Notes: generated by a model from the letters alone, not told the origin. A stretch of 64,000 bases of DNA from Aquabacter sp. L1I39 (GCF_017742835.1 NZ_CP072392.1:2664387-2728386), one strand, 5' to 3'. Numbered from the stretch's first letter, positions 19,869 through 28,943 are shown. A program made the numbers and translations.

Positions 19869-20486
19869 ATGAGCCGTCAGCCCGAGCTGTGCCCCGGCTG
19901 TGGAGCGGAGGTCCATCCCAAGGCGACGGAATGCCCGGAGTGCGGCACCCATATCCATCGCCCCTCGCGGCTCTTGCCCGTGCTGGTCGGCGTCATCGGC
20001 GTGGTGGTGGCCATTGCCGCCGGCGCGGGCGTCTGGGTGCTGCTGGGACCGTCTCCGGCGCAAAAGCCCGTGGAGACCGCCGCCGCCCCGCCCGCGCCGC
20101 CGGCTCCCGCGCCCGTGGAAGCACCACCCGCCGCGCCTCCCCCGGCAAGTCCCGAGCCGGCGCCCGCGCCCGCCCCGGCGCCCCCGCCGGTGCAGGCGTC
20201 CCCCATTCCCGCCGGCGACGAGGCGACGCGGCGCGCCTTCGCCAAGACCACGCAGGACAATTTCGTCCAGAACGGCCTCGATCTGGCGGTCACCACCAGC
20301 GGGCCGAACCAGACCACCATCGCCATCAAGTTCAGTTTTCCGGCCAAGACGGCGGTGGAGCTGATCGTGGGGGGCCCGTTCCCGCGCCAGTGCCGGACGC
20401 GCGGCTTCACCACCATTCTGTTCACGGACACCAGCGGCGCCAGTTGGTCCTATGACATCGAGACCGAGAAGCTGACCCAGAAATGA
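19869..20486 (+). CDS. Zinc-ribbon, single-TM protein with Pro/Ala-rich linker
   Basis: 205 aa, function unknown. Residues 7-26 form a four-cysteine zinc ribbon (CPGCG and CPECG), followed by a membrane helix around LPVLVGVIGVVVAIAAGAG. About 60 residues of Pro/Ala repeats come next, then an ~85-residue globular domain. The topology suggests a cytoplasmic ribbon with the C-terminal domain outside the inner membrane. GAGGAG lies 8 bp before the ATG at 19869. Its stop overlaps the next gene by 4 bp. Confidence 0.8.
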   Translation: MSRQPELCPGCGAEVHPKATECPECGTHIHRPSRLLPVLVGVIGVVVAIAAGAGVWVLLGPSPAQKPVETAAAPPAPPAPAPVEAPPAAPPPASPEPAPAPAPAPPPVQASPIPAGDEATRRAFAKTTQDNFVQNGLDLAVTTSGPNQTTIAIKFSFPAKTAVELIVGGPFPRQCRTRGFTTILFTDTSGASWSYDIETEKLTQK

Positions 20487-21202
20487 CGGCCCTGTCCTCC
20501 CTTCCCACCCCCGATGAGACCTTGCGGCTGGTGCTGTTCGATTGCGACGGCACGCTGGTGGACAGCCAGCACATGATTGTCGCCGCCATGCGCGACGCCC
20601 ACGCCGCCGAGGGGCTCATCGCACCGCCGCGCGAGGACATCCTCTCCATTGTCGGCCTCTCCCTGCCGGAGGCCTTCACCGTGCTCTCGCGGGGGCGCGC
20701 GGATTATCCGGTGTCGGTGATGGTGGAGGCCTATCGCAACGCCTTCATGCGCCTGCGCGATGCCGAGCCGCCCGAGCCCATGTTTCCCCTCGCTCGCGAC
20801 ACGCTCGCCGCCTTGCGCGCAGAGCCGGACGTGCTCATGGGCATGGTCACGGGCAAGGCGCGGCGCGGCGTGGCGCGGGTGCTGGCGGCTCATTCCATGG
20901 AGGGTTGGTTCACCACCATCCAGACCGCCGACGACGCGCCTTCCAAGCCCCATCCCGGCATGGTGCTCCAGGCCATGGCCGAGACCGGATTGCCGGCCCA
21001 TCGCACCGTTGTGGTGGGCGACACCACCTATGACATGGAGATGGCCAAGGCCGCCGGCGCCTTCGCGCTCGCCGTCTCCTGGGGCTATCATCCGCAAGGG
21101 GATCTGCTGGCGGCGGGCGCCGACCTGCTGGTGCACGATTTCGCCGACGTTCCGGCCGCCATCAACCAACTGGTCCGCCCGGCCCTTCAGGCTGCGGGCT
21201 GA
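20483..21202 (+). CDS. HAD-superfamily hydrolase (Gph-like phosphatase)
   Basis: 239 aa. HAD motif I FDCDGTLVDS carries the nucleophile and acid aspartates, motif II the T in MVTGKARRGVAR, and motif III/IV K-P-H-P then VVGDTTYDMEMAKAAG. The cap is alpha-helical, as in phosphoglycolate phosphatase and pyrophosphatases. The substrate is not predictable. It overlaps the upstream gene (ATGA) and lies 30 bp before the ATP12 gene. Confidence 0.88.
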   Translation: MTALSSLPTPDETLRLVLFDCDGTLVDSQHMIVAAMRDAHAAEGLIAPPREDILSIVGLSLPEAFTVLSRGRADYPVSVMVEAYRNAFMRLRDAEPPEPMFPLARDTLAALRAEPDVLMGMVTGKARRGVARVLAAHSMEGWFTTIQTADDAPSKPHPGMVLQAMAETGLPAHRTVVVGDTTYDMEMAKAAGAFALAVSWGYHPQGDLLAAGADLLVHDFADVPAAINQLVRPALQAAG

Positions 21203-21232
21203 GGTCGGCCCTTTCACAGGAGAAGGCACGCC

Positions 21233-21997
21233 ATGCGCGATCTCTTGAACGACCTGGAGAACGGGCCCGATCCCATGCGCGCCGCGCAGGAAGCCCAGCG
21301 CAAGCCCTTGCCCAAGCGCTTCTATAAGGACGTGTCGGTGGGCGAGGAGCCGGAGGGCGATTTCACCATCCGCCTGGACGGCCGTCCCGTGCGCACCCCC
21401 GCCAAGGCGCTCCTGAAGGTTCCTTCCCGCGCGCTGGCCGAGGCCATGGCGGCGGAGTGGGAGGCGCAGGGCAATGACATCGATCCCTCCACCATGCCCG
21501 TCACCCGCCTCGTCAATGTGGGGCTGGACGGAGTGGCAGCCAATGCGGAAGCGACGGCCGCCGAGGTGGTCTCCTATGCCGGCACGGACCTCCTGTGCTA
21601 CCGCGCCGAGGAGCCTGATCGCCTGGTGGAACGCCAGGGGCTGGCCTGGGACCCGGTGCTGGAACGCTTTCGCACCGAGGTGGGCGCGCGCTTCTTCCTC
21701 TCTGCCGGCATCCGCCACGTGGCGCAGCCGGAAGAGGCCATCGCCCGCGTGGCCGCCCTGGTGCCGCGCGATCCGCTGAAGCTGGCCGCGCTCGTCTCCA
21801 TGACCGGCCTCACCGGCTCTGCGCTTCTCTCCCTCGCGGTGCTGCAGGGGTGGCTCGATCCAGACGCTGCCTGGACCGCCGCCCATGTGGACGAGGACTG
21901 GAACCGCGAACTCTGGGGCGAGGACGCGGAAGCCGCCGCCCGCCGCGCCGCCCGCAAGACCGAGATGGACGCCGCCGCGCTTGTGCTGCGGGCGTAG
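21233..21997 (+). CDS. ATP12-family F1-ATPase assembly chaperone
   Basis: 254 aa. ATP12 proteins bind free F1 alpha subunit during ATP synthase assembly in mitochondria and alphaproteobacteria. The family core is seen in KRFYKDVSVG, FTIRLDGRPVRTPAK, LAEAMAAEWEAQG and MPVTRLVNVGLDG. The conserved rluC-HAD-ATP12 order supports the call. GGAGAAGG precedes the ATG. Confidence 0.9.
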   Translation: MRDLLNDLENGPDPMRAAQEAQRKPLPKRFYKDVSVGEEPEGDFTIRLDGRPVRTPAKALLKVPSRALAEAMAAEWEAQGNDIDPSTMPVTRLVNVGLDGVAANAEATAAEVVSYAGTDLLCYRAEEPDRLVERQGLAWDPVLERFRTEVGARFFLSAGIRHVAQPEEAIARVAALVPRDPLKLAALVSMTGLTGSALLSLAVLQGWLDPDAAWTAAHVDEDWNRELWGEDAEAAARRAARKTEMDAAALVLRA

Positions 21998-22013
21998 GAC
22001 TGAGGCGGGCGCC

Positions 22014-22055
22014 AGAGCGCGATCCGACCAGAGTGAATCAATCTGATCGGTGAAT
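22014..22055. repeat. Half copy of the dispersed TAGAGC palindromic element
   Basis: AGAGCGCGATCCGACC, then AATCTGATCGGTGAA, matches the first half of the complete element at 58573-58687, with the same CCGATC...GATCGG pairing. It lies between the convergent ATP12 and mfnB genes. The second hairpin is missing. As a truncated copy it is less certain than the two others. Confidence 0.6.
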
Positions 22056-22062
22056 CGCCCTC

Positions 22063-22809
22063 TCACGCATTCTCTCGTGAGCGCGCCACCTCGGCCACAT
22101 CCCGCCGCACCGCCGCCAGAGCGGCGGGATCAAGCGCCCCCGTCCGGCTGCCTGTGCACAGGGCGCCGCGAAAGCCCAGATAATCCGGCCGCAGCGGCGC
22201 AAGTACAGGAATGTCCGTCAGCCGCAAGGAGCCCGCAAGGCCGGTGAGCAGGCCATGCAGCCGGGCGGCCGCGACGAAGGTGGTCAGCGCCGACACATTG
22301 AGATGGTCGGTGAGGCGCCTCCCGTCCTTGCGGGCCGTGTCGAGCATCACCCCATGAAAGCCAGCGCCCGCCACCAGCGGCACCAGATCGGTGGCCGGCC
22401 CCTCATCCGCGAACAAGACGGCGATGAGACGGGTCTCCCGCGCCAGGGGCGCCAGGGCGTCAAGGCAGGCGGGAAGGGCGGCGGCATCTTCCCCGGTGCG
22501 CGAGAAGCCGATCTTCACCAGCGGCACGCCGGTTGCCGCCGTCCGCGCGGTGGCCGCGCACAGGATGGCGGGGTCCAAGGGATGGTCGCCGATGGTTGCG
22601 CTGAGCAGCGGGCGCGGATGGGGCCACATGCGCCAGCGCTTCACCGCTTCCGTCAGCGCCTGTGGCGCCCAGGCGCCGAGGGCACCGGCGGAAGGGTCTT
22701 TCAGGTCGAGGATATCCGCGCCCACCGCGTAAGCGCGGTTCAGCTCGGCAAGGCTGGCCACGCTGGCGAGGAGGCCCGGCCGGCCGGCAGGGTCGTGGAG
22801 CGAGATCAT
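22063..22809 (-). CDS. mfnB: (5-formylfuran-3-yl)methyl phosphate synthase (MfnB)
   Basis: 248 aa. MfnB makes the furan precursor of methanofuran from two molecules of glyceraldehyde-3-phosphate. The LDLKDPSAGALGAW segment (Schiff-base lysine region) and PLVKIGFSRTG match this TIM-barrel family (formerly DUF556). ATG at 22809 overlaps the upstream stop as ATGA; the open frame extends further but would run into the neighbour. Last gene of a five-gene cofactor operon. In bacteria the family is tied to methylotrophs using H4MPT-linked formaldehyde oxidation. Confidence 0.88.
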   Translation of the reverse strand: MISLHDPAGRPGLLASVASLAELNRAYAVGADILDLKDPSAGALGAWAPQALTEAVKRWRMWPHPRPLLSATIGDHPLDPAILCAATARTAATGVPLVKIGFSRTGEDAAALPACLDALAPLARETRLIAVLFADEGPATDLVPLVAGAGFHGVMLDTARKDGRRLTDHLNVSALTTFVAAARLHGLLTGLAGSLRLTDIPVLAPLRPDYLGFRGALCTGSRTGALDPAALAAVRRDVAEVARSRENA

Positions 22810-23372
22810 GCGAGGCTGCGCTCCCGGAATTCGGCCACCGTCTCCATCAACCAACCCCACGCTTCCCGCTCGGCCGGGCCGGCGGTCTTGTCCACGGCCA
22901 CCGCCAGATGCGCCATTTCCGTCTCGATGCGGTTGAGGTCGATCAGGCCGAGGCGGGACACCAGCACCGCCCCTTCCACCACCGCCGCCACTGCCCGGTT
23001 GAGGCCGGGAAAGGGCGCATGGCTCGCCTTGTGAATGACGCGGCAGCGCAGGCGCGGACGCACGAGGTCATCCTCCACCGCCACCACCTCGAATTCCTCA
23101 TGGGCGAGGGTCGCGATCAGGCGCACGCCGGGCACCGCATCCGCCACCACCACCGGCCAGTCGCGCTTGCGGCCGGTAACGCAGCCGGCGAAGACCCGCG
23201 CATCGTCCGTGAGATTGATGACGCCGCACCCCCGCGCCAGCAGATTGTCCAGGGTACGGGAGGGGCGGAAGGGCTGGATGACATAGCCATCCTCCACCAC
23301 GTGCGGGCCCATGGGCGCGATGTGGGGCACGCCTTCCGGCGACAGGGTGGTGACGATGGCCTCGCGGATCAT
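22806..23372 (-). CDS. DUF447 family protein of the H4MPT/methanofuran cluster
   Basis: 188 aa. Starts MIREAIVTTLSPEGVPHIAP, typical of DUF447, a flavin-reductase-like split-barrel family seen beside C1-cofactor genes in archaea and methylotrophs. Its biochemical role is not established to my knowledge; a reductive or FMN-binding step is an inference from the fold. The start overlaps the upstream stop by 4 bp, which discredits the longer open frame to 23489. Confidence 0.82.
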   Translation of the reverse strand: MIREAIVTTLSPEGVPHIAPMGPHVVEDGYVIQPFRPSRTLDNLLARGCGVINLTDDARVFAGCVTGRKRDWPVVVADAVPGVRLIATLAHEEFEVVAVEDDLVRPRLRCRVIHKASHAPFPGLNRAVAAVVEGAVLVSRLGLIDLNRIETEMAHLAVAVDKTAGPAEREAWGWLMETVAEFRERSLA

Positions 23373-24796
23373 GTGTCGTCCTCCCCCTCTGGCACGCCGC
23401 CTTTTTTGGTTAGCGTGGACCCGGCGGCCTTGAAGGTGAGCCGGTGGGCTTCTTCCGCGCTCGCCGCCGTCTCCCCCGCCACGCCCCATTTCAAGGGCTC
23501 GTCCTGGGCATAGCGCTTGCCCAAAAGGAGCGCGATCTCCGCCCGCGCCGTCTCCACCCCCAGATAGAAGGCGTGCGCCGGATCGTCTTTAACATCCAGA
23601 TGCGGATAGAGGGCGAAGGGCTCCTGACCCACGTGGTGGCCGTCGCGGTTGAAGACGTGGATGCCCTGCTCGGAAACGGCGATGCGATAATTGCGGTCCT
23701 TCACCGCGCCGGCGAGCTGCTCCAGCTCCGCCCCGCTGGTGGCGATGGGCTTGCGGTCCCGGAGCGCCATGAGCCCGCCGCCGAAGCCCTGGGGCAGGGC
23801 GTTCGCCTCGCGTGCGGCGAAGAACTCCCGTCGCGCCCGGTCGAATTCGCGCACCGCCGTGCGGCAATGGGGGCTCACCTGCACCGCCAGCACAGCCCCG
23901 ATGCGCAATTCCGAGATGATCCCCATGAGGATTGCATTGATGCCGGTGGTGTCGGCATCCGTCAGTTCGGTCACGTTGCCGATGCCCATGAGGATAGGGC
24001 AATCGGGCTTCTGCCGACGCAATTCCGCATAGCGCACCAGCGAGGCGGTGAAGCCGAAATGGATGGGGTCGAGAATGGGGTCGGCCAGATAGGCTTGGCC
24101 CTTCGCCTCGCAGGCGTCGATGGCGCGGATGAGGGACTGAAGGTCTCCCGGCCGTGCCGGCACCAGCACCGGAATGGCCGCTCCTTCTTCGGCGATGGCG
24201 AGGGTGTTCTCGTTGAGGCTGAGCAGATAGTCCGCCCCCGCGTGGGTGGCGCGGGCCAGTTCGGCAGGATCGAAGGAATCGACGCTCACCTTCAGGCCTT
24301 CGCCTTTCAGGACCGTGATGGCTTCTTCCAGGTGCGGAAAGGGCGCGTCGGGGAGGGCGCCGAGGTCGATCACATCCGCGCCGTCCGCCGCCAGCGCCTG
24401 CGCGCGGGCGAGGATGGCGTCCACGGAGAGGCGGGTGGCGTCCACGATCTCGGCGAAGATGGTCACGTCATGCCGTGAGAGGTCGGTGGCGCGCCGGGCG
24501 CGGCCGAAATAGTCTGGGAGGTCGGCGGCCTCGTCCGGCCCGCGCTCGAAGGGCAGGCCGAAGCGGGCGGCGAGACGCTCCAGGTCGCCCCGGAAGCGGC
24601 CGGGCATGACCACGCGGGCGGCCCCCTCCGGCACGGTGAGGCGGCGCTCCACGATCTCGGCGGTCATGAGGGCGGCGACCTTCACGCCGATATTCACCAC
24701 CACCGGCTCCACCTGCGCGTCCGCCAGCGCCTGCGCGATCTGGCGCACGCGCGGCTCAGCCAGCGACCCGGTGATGAGGACGACGCGCTCGGCCAT
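23369..24796 (-). CDS. Dihydropteroate synthase-like protein (H4MPT biosynthesis)
   Basis: 475 aa. An N-terminal ~115-residue domain (DUF6513 type) precedes a DHPS-like TIM barrel with IFAEIVDATRLSVDAI, GADVIDLGALPD and LKVSVDSFDP. Long C-terminal extension. Relatives are found with mch, fae and mfnB in methylotrophic bacteria and are required for, or associated with, tetrahydromethanopterin synthesis. The folate-type FolP is shorter and lacks the N-terminal domain. Starts 6 bp after the flavoprotein gene. Confidence 0.85.
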   Translation of the reverse strand: MAERVVLITGSLAEPRVRQIAQALADAQVEPVVVNIGVKVAALMTAEIVERRLTVPEGAARVVMPGRFRGDLERLAARFGLPFERGPDEAADLPDYFGRARRATDLSRHDVTIFAEIVDATRLSVDAILARAQALAADGADVIDLGALPDAPFPHLEEAITVLKGEGLKVSVDSFDPAELARATHAGADYLLSLNENTLAIAEEGAAIPVLVPARPGDLQSLIRAIDACEAKGQAYLADPILDPIHFGFTASLVRYAELRRQKPDCPILMGIGNVTELTDADTTGINAILMGIISELRIGAVLAVQVSPHCRTAVREFDRARREFFAAREANALPQGFGGGLMALRDRKPIATSGAELEQLAGAVKDRNYRIAVSEQGIHVFNRDGHHVGQEPFALYPHLDVKDDPAHAFYLGVETARAEIALLLGKRYAQDEPLKWGVAGETAASAEEAHRLTFKAAGSTLTKKGGVPEGEDDT

Positions 24797-24802
24797 GGAC
24801 GA

Positions 24803-25369
24803 TCAGCGGGCCGGCAGGGGCGCGGCGGCAAGCTGCGCCTGCCGCGCGGCGATGGCCGCCGTCAGATCGGCGAGGCTTTCGGCGACGAGGGTGGCCTCGA
24901 AATTCTTCAGTCGGGCGGTGTTCTCCAGGTCGATGCGGCGGGGATAGACCGGCACCGGGCCGCTGGGCGCCATGGTGATGAGTTCCGGCGCGGTGTCGCA
25001 GGCGAACACGATGCACGGCACACGGCACTTGCCCGCCTGGGCGAAGCAATTGGTCACCAGCGTATCGGAAATGCCATAGACGCATTTCGCCACCGTGTTG
25101 GAGGAGGCGGGGGCCACCACCAGCGTGTGATACTTGCCCTCATAGAACAGCCCCACAGGCGCGGAACTGGCCGAGGTGTCACGATAGACCTTGGTGGTGG
25201 GCGGCAGGGGCTTCTTGTCCTGCCGGTACATGCGCAGCACTTCCTCGGCGGCGGCGGAGACGAACAGGTCCACATCGCCCAGCTCGTGGATCAGCTCCAG
25301 GCTCTCGGTAAAGAAATGCCCGGAGCCGGACAGGGCCCAGGCCCAGCGGGGATAGGTGCCGTCGCTCAT
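24803..25369 (-). CDS. AfpA/DmrX-type flavoprotein, dihydromethanopterin reductase (acceptor)
   Basis: 188 aa flavoprotein of the Pgd/UbiX-like fold: WAWALSGSGHFFTESLELI binds the FMN phosphate, and VVAPASSNTVAKCVYGISD is the conserved core. The bacterial members reduce dihydromethanopterin to H4MPT; a ferredoxin-like donor is expected. It overlaps the kinase-like gene by 4 bp. The assignment rests on family resemblance plus the operon. Confidence 0.82.
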   Translation of the reverse strand: MSDGTYPRWAWALSGSGHFFTESLELIHELGDVDLFVSAAAEEVLRMYRQDKKPLPPTTKVYRDTSASSAPVGLFYEGKYHTLVVAPASSNTVAKCVYGISDTLVTNCFAQAGKCRVPCIVFACDTAPELITMAPSGPVPVYPRRIDLENTARLKNFEATLVAESLADLTAAIAARQAQLAAAPLPAR

Positions 25370-25980
25370 GCTGCGCTCGTTTTTGCGGCGGCCGGCAAGA
25401 GGTGGGCAAGGGCTGCCCCATCATCCGCCGGCACGAGGGAGAGGGGGCCGTCAAAGGCGGCGGCGAAGCGGGGGCAGGCGGCATCCACCAGGCCGGCCTT
25501 CGCCCAGGCGCGGACATCGGCCTCGCTGGTGCGATGCGCGGCTGCGGACAGGGCGCCGGCCGCCTTCACCAGAACAAGGCGAGGGGCCTTCAGCACGGTG
25601 GCAAGCCAGCAGGCGAGGCTGTCGGATGTCACGTCCCAGCTCTCCGGGATGTGGGGATGGCCCATGAGGTCGCGCGATGGGAACCACACCGCGCTCCCCC
25701 TCGCGAGGCTGGACAAATTGTCCAAGGCCGTCACCGCACGGAGCGCCGGCGCCAGGTCTTGAAGGGCATAAGCGGTCTGCTCCATGGCGAGGAGCGCCAT
25801 GCGGTGGCAGGCGCGGTCGGAGAGGCCGAGGGGGGCCTGCGCGTCCCGCACCGCGTCGGCAAAGGTGCCGCCCCCCGCGACGATCAGCCAGCCGGGTCGA
25901 TCCGCCACAAGCCGGGCGAGGTGAGCCATGGCGCCGCCTCGCGCAAGGCTTCCCCCCAGCTTGATGACCCCCGCCAGCAT
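25366..25980 (-). CDS. Amino-acid-kinase-family protein (MfnE-like)
   Basis: 204 aa. Starts MLAGVIKLGGSLA and contains LIVAGGGTFADAVRDAQ and HRMALLAMEQTAY, typical of the small kinases placed with H4MPT/methanofuran genes. Archaeal MfnE phosphorylates aminomethylfuran phosphate, a plausible role here. First gene of the operon; a purine-rich GAGGA lies ~10 bp upstream of the ATG at 25980. The open frame upstream of that has no ribosome-binding site. Confidence 0.8.
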   Translation of the reverse strand: MLAGVIKLGGSLARGGAMAHLARLVADRPGWLIVAGGGTFADAVRDAQAPLGLSDRACHRMALLAMEQTAYALQDLAPALRAVTALDNLSSLARGSAVWFPSRDLMGHPHIPESWDVTSDSLACWLATVLKAPRLVLVKAAGALSAAAHRTSEADVRAWAKAGLVDAACPRFAAAFDGPLSLVPADDGAALAHLLPAAAKTSAA

Positions 25981-26171
25981 CAATGAATTATCCTCACAGG
26001 AAAAATTTTTGCATTCCCAGTCTAGAGCAGGCGACGCCACACTCCAAGGCGCGTCGTGTTCCGGGCGCGTGTTCCGATGTCCTCATCCACCGCTCTCGCC
26101 GGGCCTTTCACCTTCCTCTGCGGTGGGGGCGACGATCATTCGCTGCGACCGAAAGCCCGCCTGTCGCTGTC

Positions 26172-26199
26172 TTGGAATTGCTCCAGACCGGTTTATGTG
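26172..26199 (+). promoter_or_regulatory. Candidate promoter of the cytochrome c gene
   Basis: TTGGAA (26172-26177), 16 bp spacer, TATGTG (26194-26199), ending 24 bp before the ATG. Both hexamers are imperfect. It lies in the 243 bp divergent region shared with the cofactor operon, so regulation could be linked. Consensus evidence only. Confidence 0.3.
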
Positions 26200-26223
26200 G
26201 GGGCAGACATTGCGGAGGCTTCC

Positions 26224-26619
26224 ATGCGTCGCTCCATCCTGAGCATCCCTCTTCTCTTGGCCCTTGGCGCCACGGCCCATGCCGAACCGGACATCGCCAA
26301 GGGCGAGCAAGCCTTCAAGAAGTGCGCGCCGTGCCACATGGTCGGTCCGGACGCCAAGGTCAGGGTGGGGCCGCCTCTGAACGGCATCGTAGGGGCCAGC
26401 TGGGCCCATGATCCCGATTTCAATTATTCCGACGACCTGAAGGCCGGCGCCAAGGCCGGCAAAGTGTGGGACGAGGCGACGCTCGACGCCTATATCGCCA
26501 ATCCCAAGGCGGTGGCCCCGCAGGGCCGCATGCCCTTCGCCGGCATTAAGCCTGCCGCCGAGCGGGAAAACCTCATCGCCTATCTCAAGCAGTTCGACGC
26601 CTCGGGCGCGAAGAAGTAG
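26224..26619 (+). CDS. Class I c-type cytochrome, periplasmic
   Basis: 131 aa. Sec signal peptide (MRRSILSIPLLLALGATAHA), then a single haem site CAPCH and a downstream Met ligand in PQGRMPFAG. The size and VGPPLNGIVG motif fit mitochondrial-type cytochrome c/c2, a soluble electron carrier. The partner (bc1 complex, methanol dehydrogenase or other) is not indicated, though methylotrophy genes lie on the divergent side. Confidence 0.9.
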   Translation: MRRSILSIPLLLALGATAHAEPDIAKGEQAFKKCAPCHMVGPDAKVRVGPPLNGIVGASWAHDPDFNYSDDLKAGAKAGKVWDEATLDAYIANPKAVAPQGRMPFAGIKPAAERENLIAYLKQFDASGAKK

Positions 26620-26703
26620 GGGGCGGCCCGCATTCCGCGCGGGGGCTTGCCACGCCTGCCCGTCCGTGGTGTCCCTTCGCGGGCAACACGGCCGGGGGTG
26701 CAG

Positions 26704-27453
26704 ATGGCGAAGTTCGATTCACGGCTCCAGCGGCTGTTCGTGCCCGATGGACTCTCCGAAGGGGCCGAGTTCACCTTGGCGAGCGAGCAGGGACACTATG
26801 TCTCGAACGTCATCCGCCTCGGCATCGGCGACGCCTTGCTGGTGTTCAACGGCCGCGATGGCGAATGGCTGGCCCATCGCAGCGAAGGGCACAAGCGTGA
26901 GGTGCGCGTCACCTGCGAGAAGCTCATGCGCCCGCAGCCGCACGGCGGCGATCTTCACTACGCCTTCGCGCCGCTCAAGCATGCCCGCCTCGATTACATG
27001 GTCCAGAAGGCGGTGGAGATGGGGGTGTCCCGTCTCACCCCGGTGGTGACCCGCTTCACGCAGGTCAGCCGCGTGAATGTGGAGCGCATGCATGCCAATG
27101 GGGTGGAGGCGGCCGAGCAATGCGGCATCCTCTCCTTGCCCCATGTGGACGAGCCCCTGCCGCTCGACCGTTTCGTGGCGGGGCTGGGCGAACGGGTGCT
27201 GGTGTTCTGCGACGAGGATGCGCCAGTGGAAGACCCGGTGAGTGCGCTGAAGAACGGGCCTGCGGGACCGGTGAGCGTCCTGGTGGGGCCGGAGGGCGGC
27301 TTCTCGCCGGAGGAACGCGCCATGCTCCGCGCCAGGCCGGCAGCCATCGTGCTGTCCCTCGGGCCGCGGGTGTTGCGGGCCGATACGGCGGCAGTGGCGG
27401 CGCTTGCCCTCGTTCAGGCCTGCCGTGGCGATCTGCGGGGCAGGCCCATGTAG
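26704..27453 (+). CDS. rsmE: 16S rRNA (uracil(1498)-N(3))-methyltransferase RsmE
   Basis: 249 aa SPOUT methyltransferase. N-terminal PUA-like domain ([12 protein letters not shown]), then [31 protein letters not shown] and [16 protein letters not shown], the knot motifs binding SAM. ATG at 26704 chosen because [12 protein letters not shown] is the normal N-terminus; the upstream open frame has none. Confidence 0.94.
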   Translation: MAKFDSRLQRLFVPDGLSEGAEFTLASEQGHYVSNVIRLGIGDALLVFNGRDGEWLAHRSEGHKREVRVTCEKLMRPQPHGGDLHYAFAPLKHARLDYMVQKAVEMGVSRLTPVVTRFTQVSRVNVERMHANGVEAAEQCGILSLPHVDEPLPLDRFVAGLGERVLVFCDEDAPVEDPVSALKNGPAGPVSVLVGPEGGFSPEERAMLRARPAAIVLSLGPRVLRADTAAVAALALVQACRGDLRGRPM

Positions 27454-27803
27454 AGGGGGTGGGTTTTCATGCCCGCTCCGTTGCAGGGTCGCTGACGCAG
27501 AGGCATTCCTGTGCCGTACTTTTCCCGAGCCGGCACCGTTTTTATCTTTCTTCCATTGTCATAATTCCGGCGGAGTGGCTGAGGGGAACTCAGGCGGACG
27601 CCTATCCTTTCGATTTTAAATATTCAAGACTGCTGTCACTTTCCTTTATTTGCAAGGTTTCGCTGCACTGCAGCGCGAATCACTGTTCGGCAGCTGTCGC
27701 TGCGCCACCCAAATCTCGCCGAAATTTATCTCATCCTGCGCGCAACCCGGCGGCGCCTGGGGCGTTGATGCGTCGATTTGAGGTGTGGTCCGCAGGAGGC
27801 CCA
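27454..27803. other. 350 bp lower-GC non-coding stretch upstream of the ligase gene
   Basis: No ribosome-binding site plus start was found, although one long frame stays open through it. The middle (about 27530-27660) is much richer in A/T than the surroundings, with TTTTTATCTTTCTTCC, TTTTAAATATTC and TTTCCTTTATTTGC. It may hold the promoter of the YbdK-type gene, or be a remnant of acquired DNA. No clear promoter hexamers were chosen. Confidence 0.45.
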
Positions 27804-28925
27804 ATGACACAGGATTATCGCTTCGGCATCGAGGAGGAGTTCTTCGTCGTCGATGCAGAATCGAACGCCGTGCAGCGGCGGATGCCCGCGCGGTTCTTCG
27901 ATCACCTGAAGGAGACCATCGGCGAGGCGGTGACGGTGGAACTGCTCCAGTCGCAGTTGGAGATCGCCTCCAGCCCGGCGGTGCGCCCCGGCAGTGCATT
28001 CGACGAACTGCGCGGACTGCGGGCCCGCGCCTCGGATGTGGCGCGCGAGCATGGCGTTGCCCTCATGGCTGCCGGCACCCACCCCACCGCCACCTGGGAT
28101 GGCATCCGCCACACCCAGGCCAATCGCTATGACGGGCTGATGCATGATCTGCAGATGCTCGGCGAGCGCAACATGGTCTGCGGCCTGCACGTCCATGTGG
28201 AGATGCCCGACCCGGACCAGCGGGTGAATGTCATGCGGCGGACCTTGCCCTACATTCCCCATTTCATCGCGCTGGCCACCTCTTCGCCCTTCTGGGGCTC
28301 CCGTCAGACGGGCCTCATGGGCTATCGCCTCGCCGCCTATGACGAACTGCCCCGCACCGGGCTGCCCGAACTGTTCGAGGACAACCGCGAATATGAGGCC
28401 TATGTGGAGGCCATGGTATCGGCGCGCGCCATTTCAGATTCCAGCTATGTGTGGTGGGCCATCCGGCCGTCCTCCAAGCATCCAACGCTGGAATTGCGGG
28501 CCCCCGACAGTTGCACGCGCGTGGAGGATACGGTCGCCATCGCCGCGCTTTACCGCGCGCTGGTCCGGCATCTGGTGCGCAATCCCGACCACAATGCCCA
28601 GATCGGTACGGTGGACCGCGCCATCGCCAACGAGAACAAGTGGCGCGCCCAGCGCTACGGCATCCATGGCTCGTTCGTGGATGTCGCGGAGCGCCGTGCC
28701 GTGCCTGTGACCGATGCGGTGGAGCGCCTCATCTCCCTGGTGGCTGACGATGCCGATGCGCTGGGATGCCTGGATTCGCTGCTCCACCTGCGCACCATCG
28801 TCACCGCCGGCACCAGCGCCGACATGCAGATCGCCGTGTTCCAGGAGGCCCAGCATCGCACCGGCAATCGGGGCGAGGCGCTGAGCGCCGTGAAGGGGTG
28901 GCTCGCCTCCACCACGCTGCAGTGA
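27804..28925 (+). CDS. YbdK-type carboxylate-amine ligase (GCS2 family)
   Basis: 373 aa. Glutamate-cysteine ligase family 2: [13 protein letters not shown] at the N-terminus, [20 protein letters not shown], and the C-terminal [20 protein letters not shown]. The family joins an amino acid to an amine with ATP; the E. coli member has weak gamma-glutamylcysteine ligase activity. AGGAGG lies 4 bp before the ATG. Whether it makes glutathione precursor here is unknown; rhizobial GshA is a different, longer class. Confidence 0.9.
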   Translation: MTQDYRFGIEEEFFVVDAESNAVQRRMPARFFDHLKETIGEAVTVELLQSQLEIASSPAVRPGSAFDELRGLRARASDVAREHGVALMAAGTHPTATWDGIRHTQANRYDGLMHDLQMLGERNMVCGLHVHVEMPDPDQRVNVMRRTLPYIPHFIALATSSPFWGSRQTGLMGYRLAAYDELPRTGLPELFEDNREYEAYVEAMVSARAISDSSYVWWAIRPSSKHPTLELRAPDSCTRVEDTVAIAALYRALVRHLVRNPDHNAQIGTVDRAIANENKWRAQRYGIHGSFVDVAERRAVPVTDAVERLISLVADDADALGCLDSLLHLRTIVTAGTSADMQIAVFQEAQHRTGNRGEALSAVKGWLASTTLQ

Positions 28926-28943
28926 GCGCGGGGGCCGTTCGCC

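Noticed and set aside
27568..27650. Sequence GGCGGAGTGGCTGAGGGGAAC resembling the start of a serine tRNA
   Set aside because: No acceptor-stem closure, no T-loop GTTCRA motif and no anticodon stem could be built. Chance similarity.
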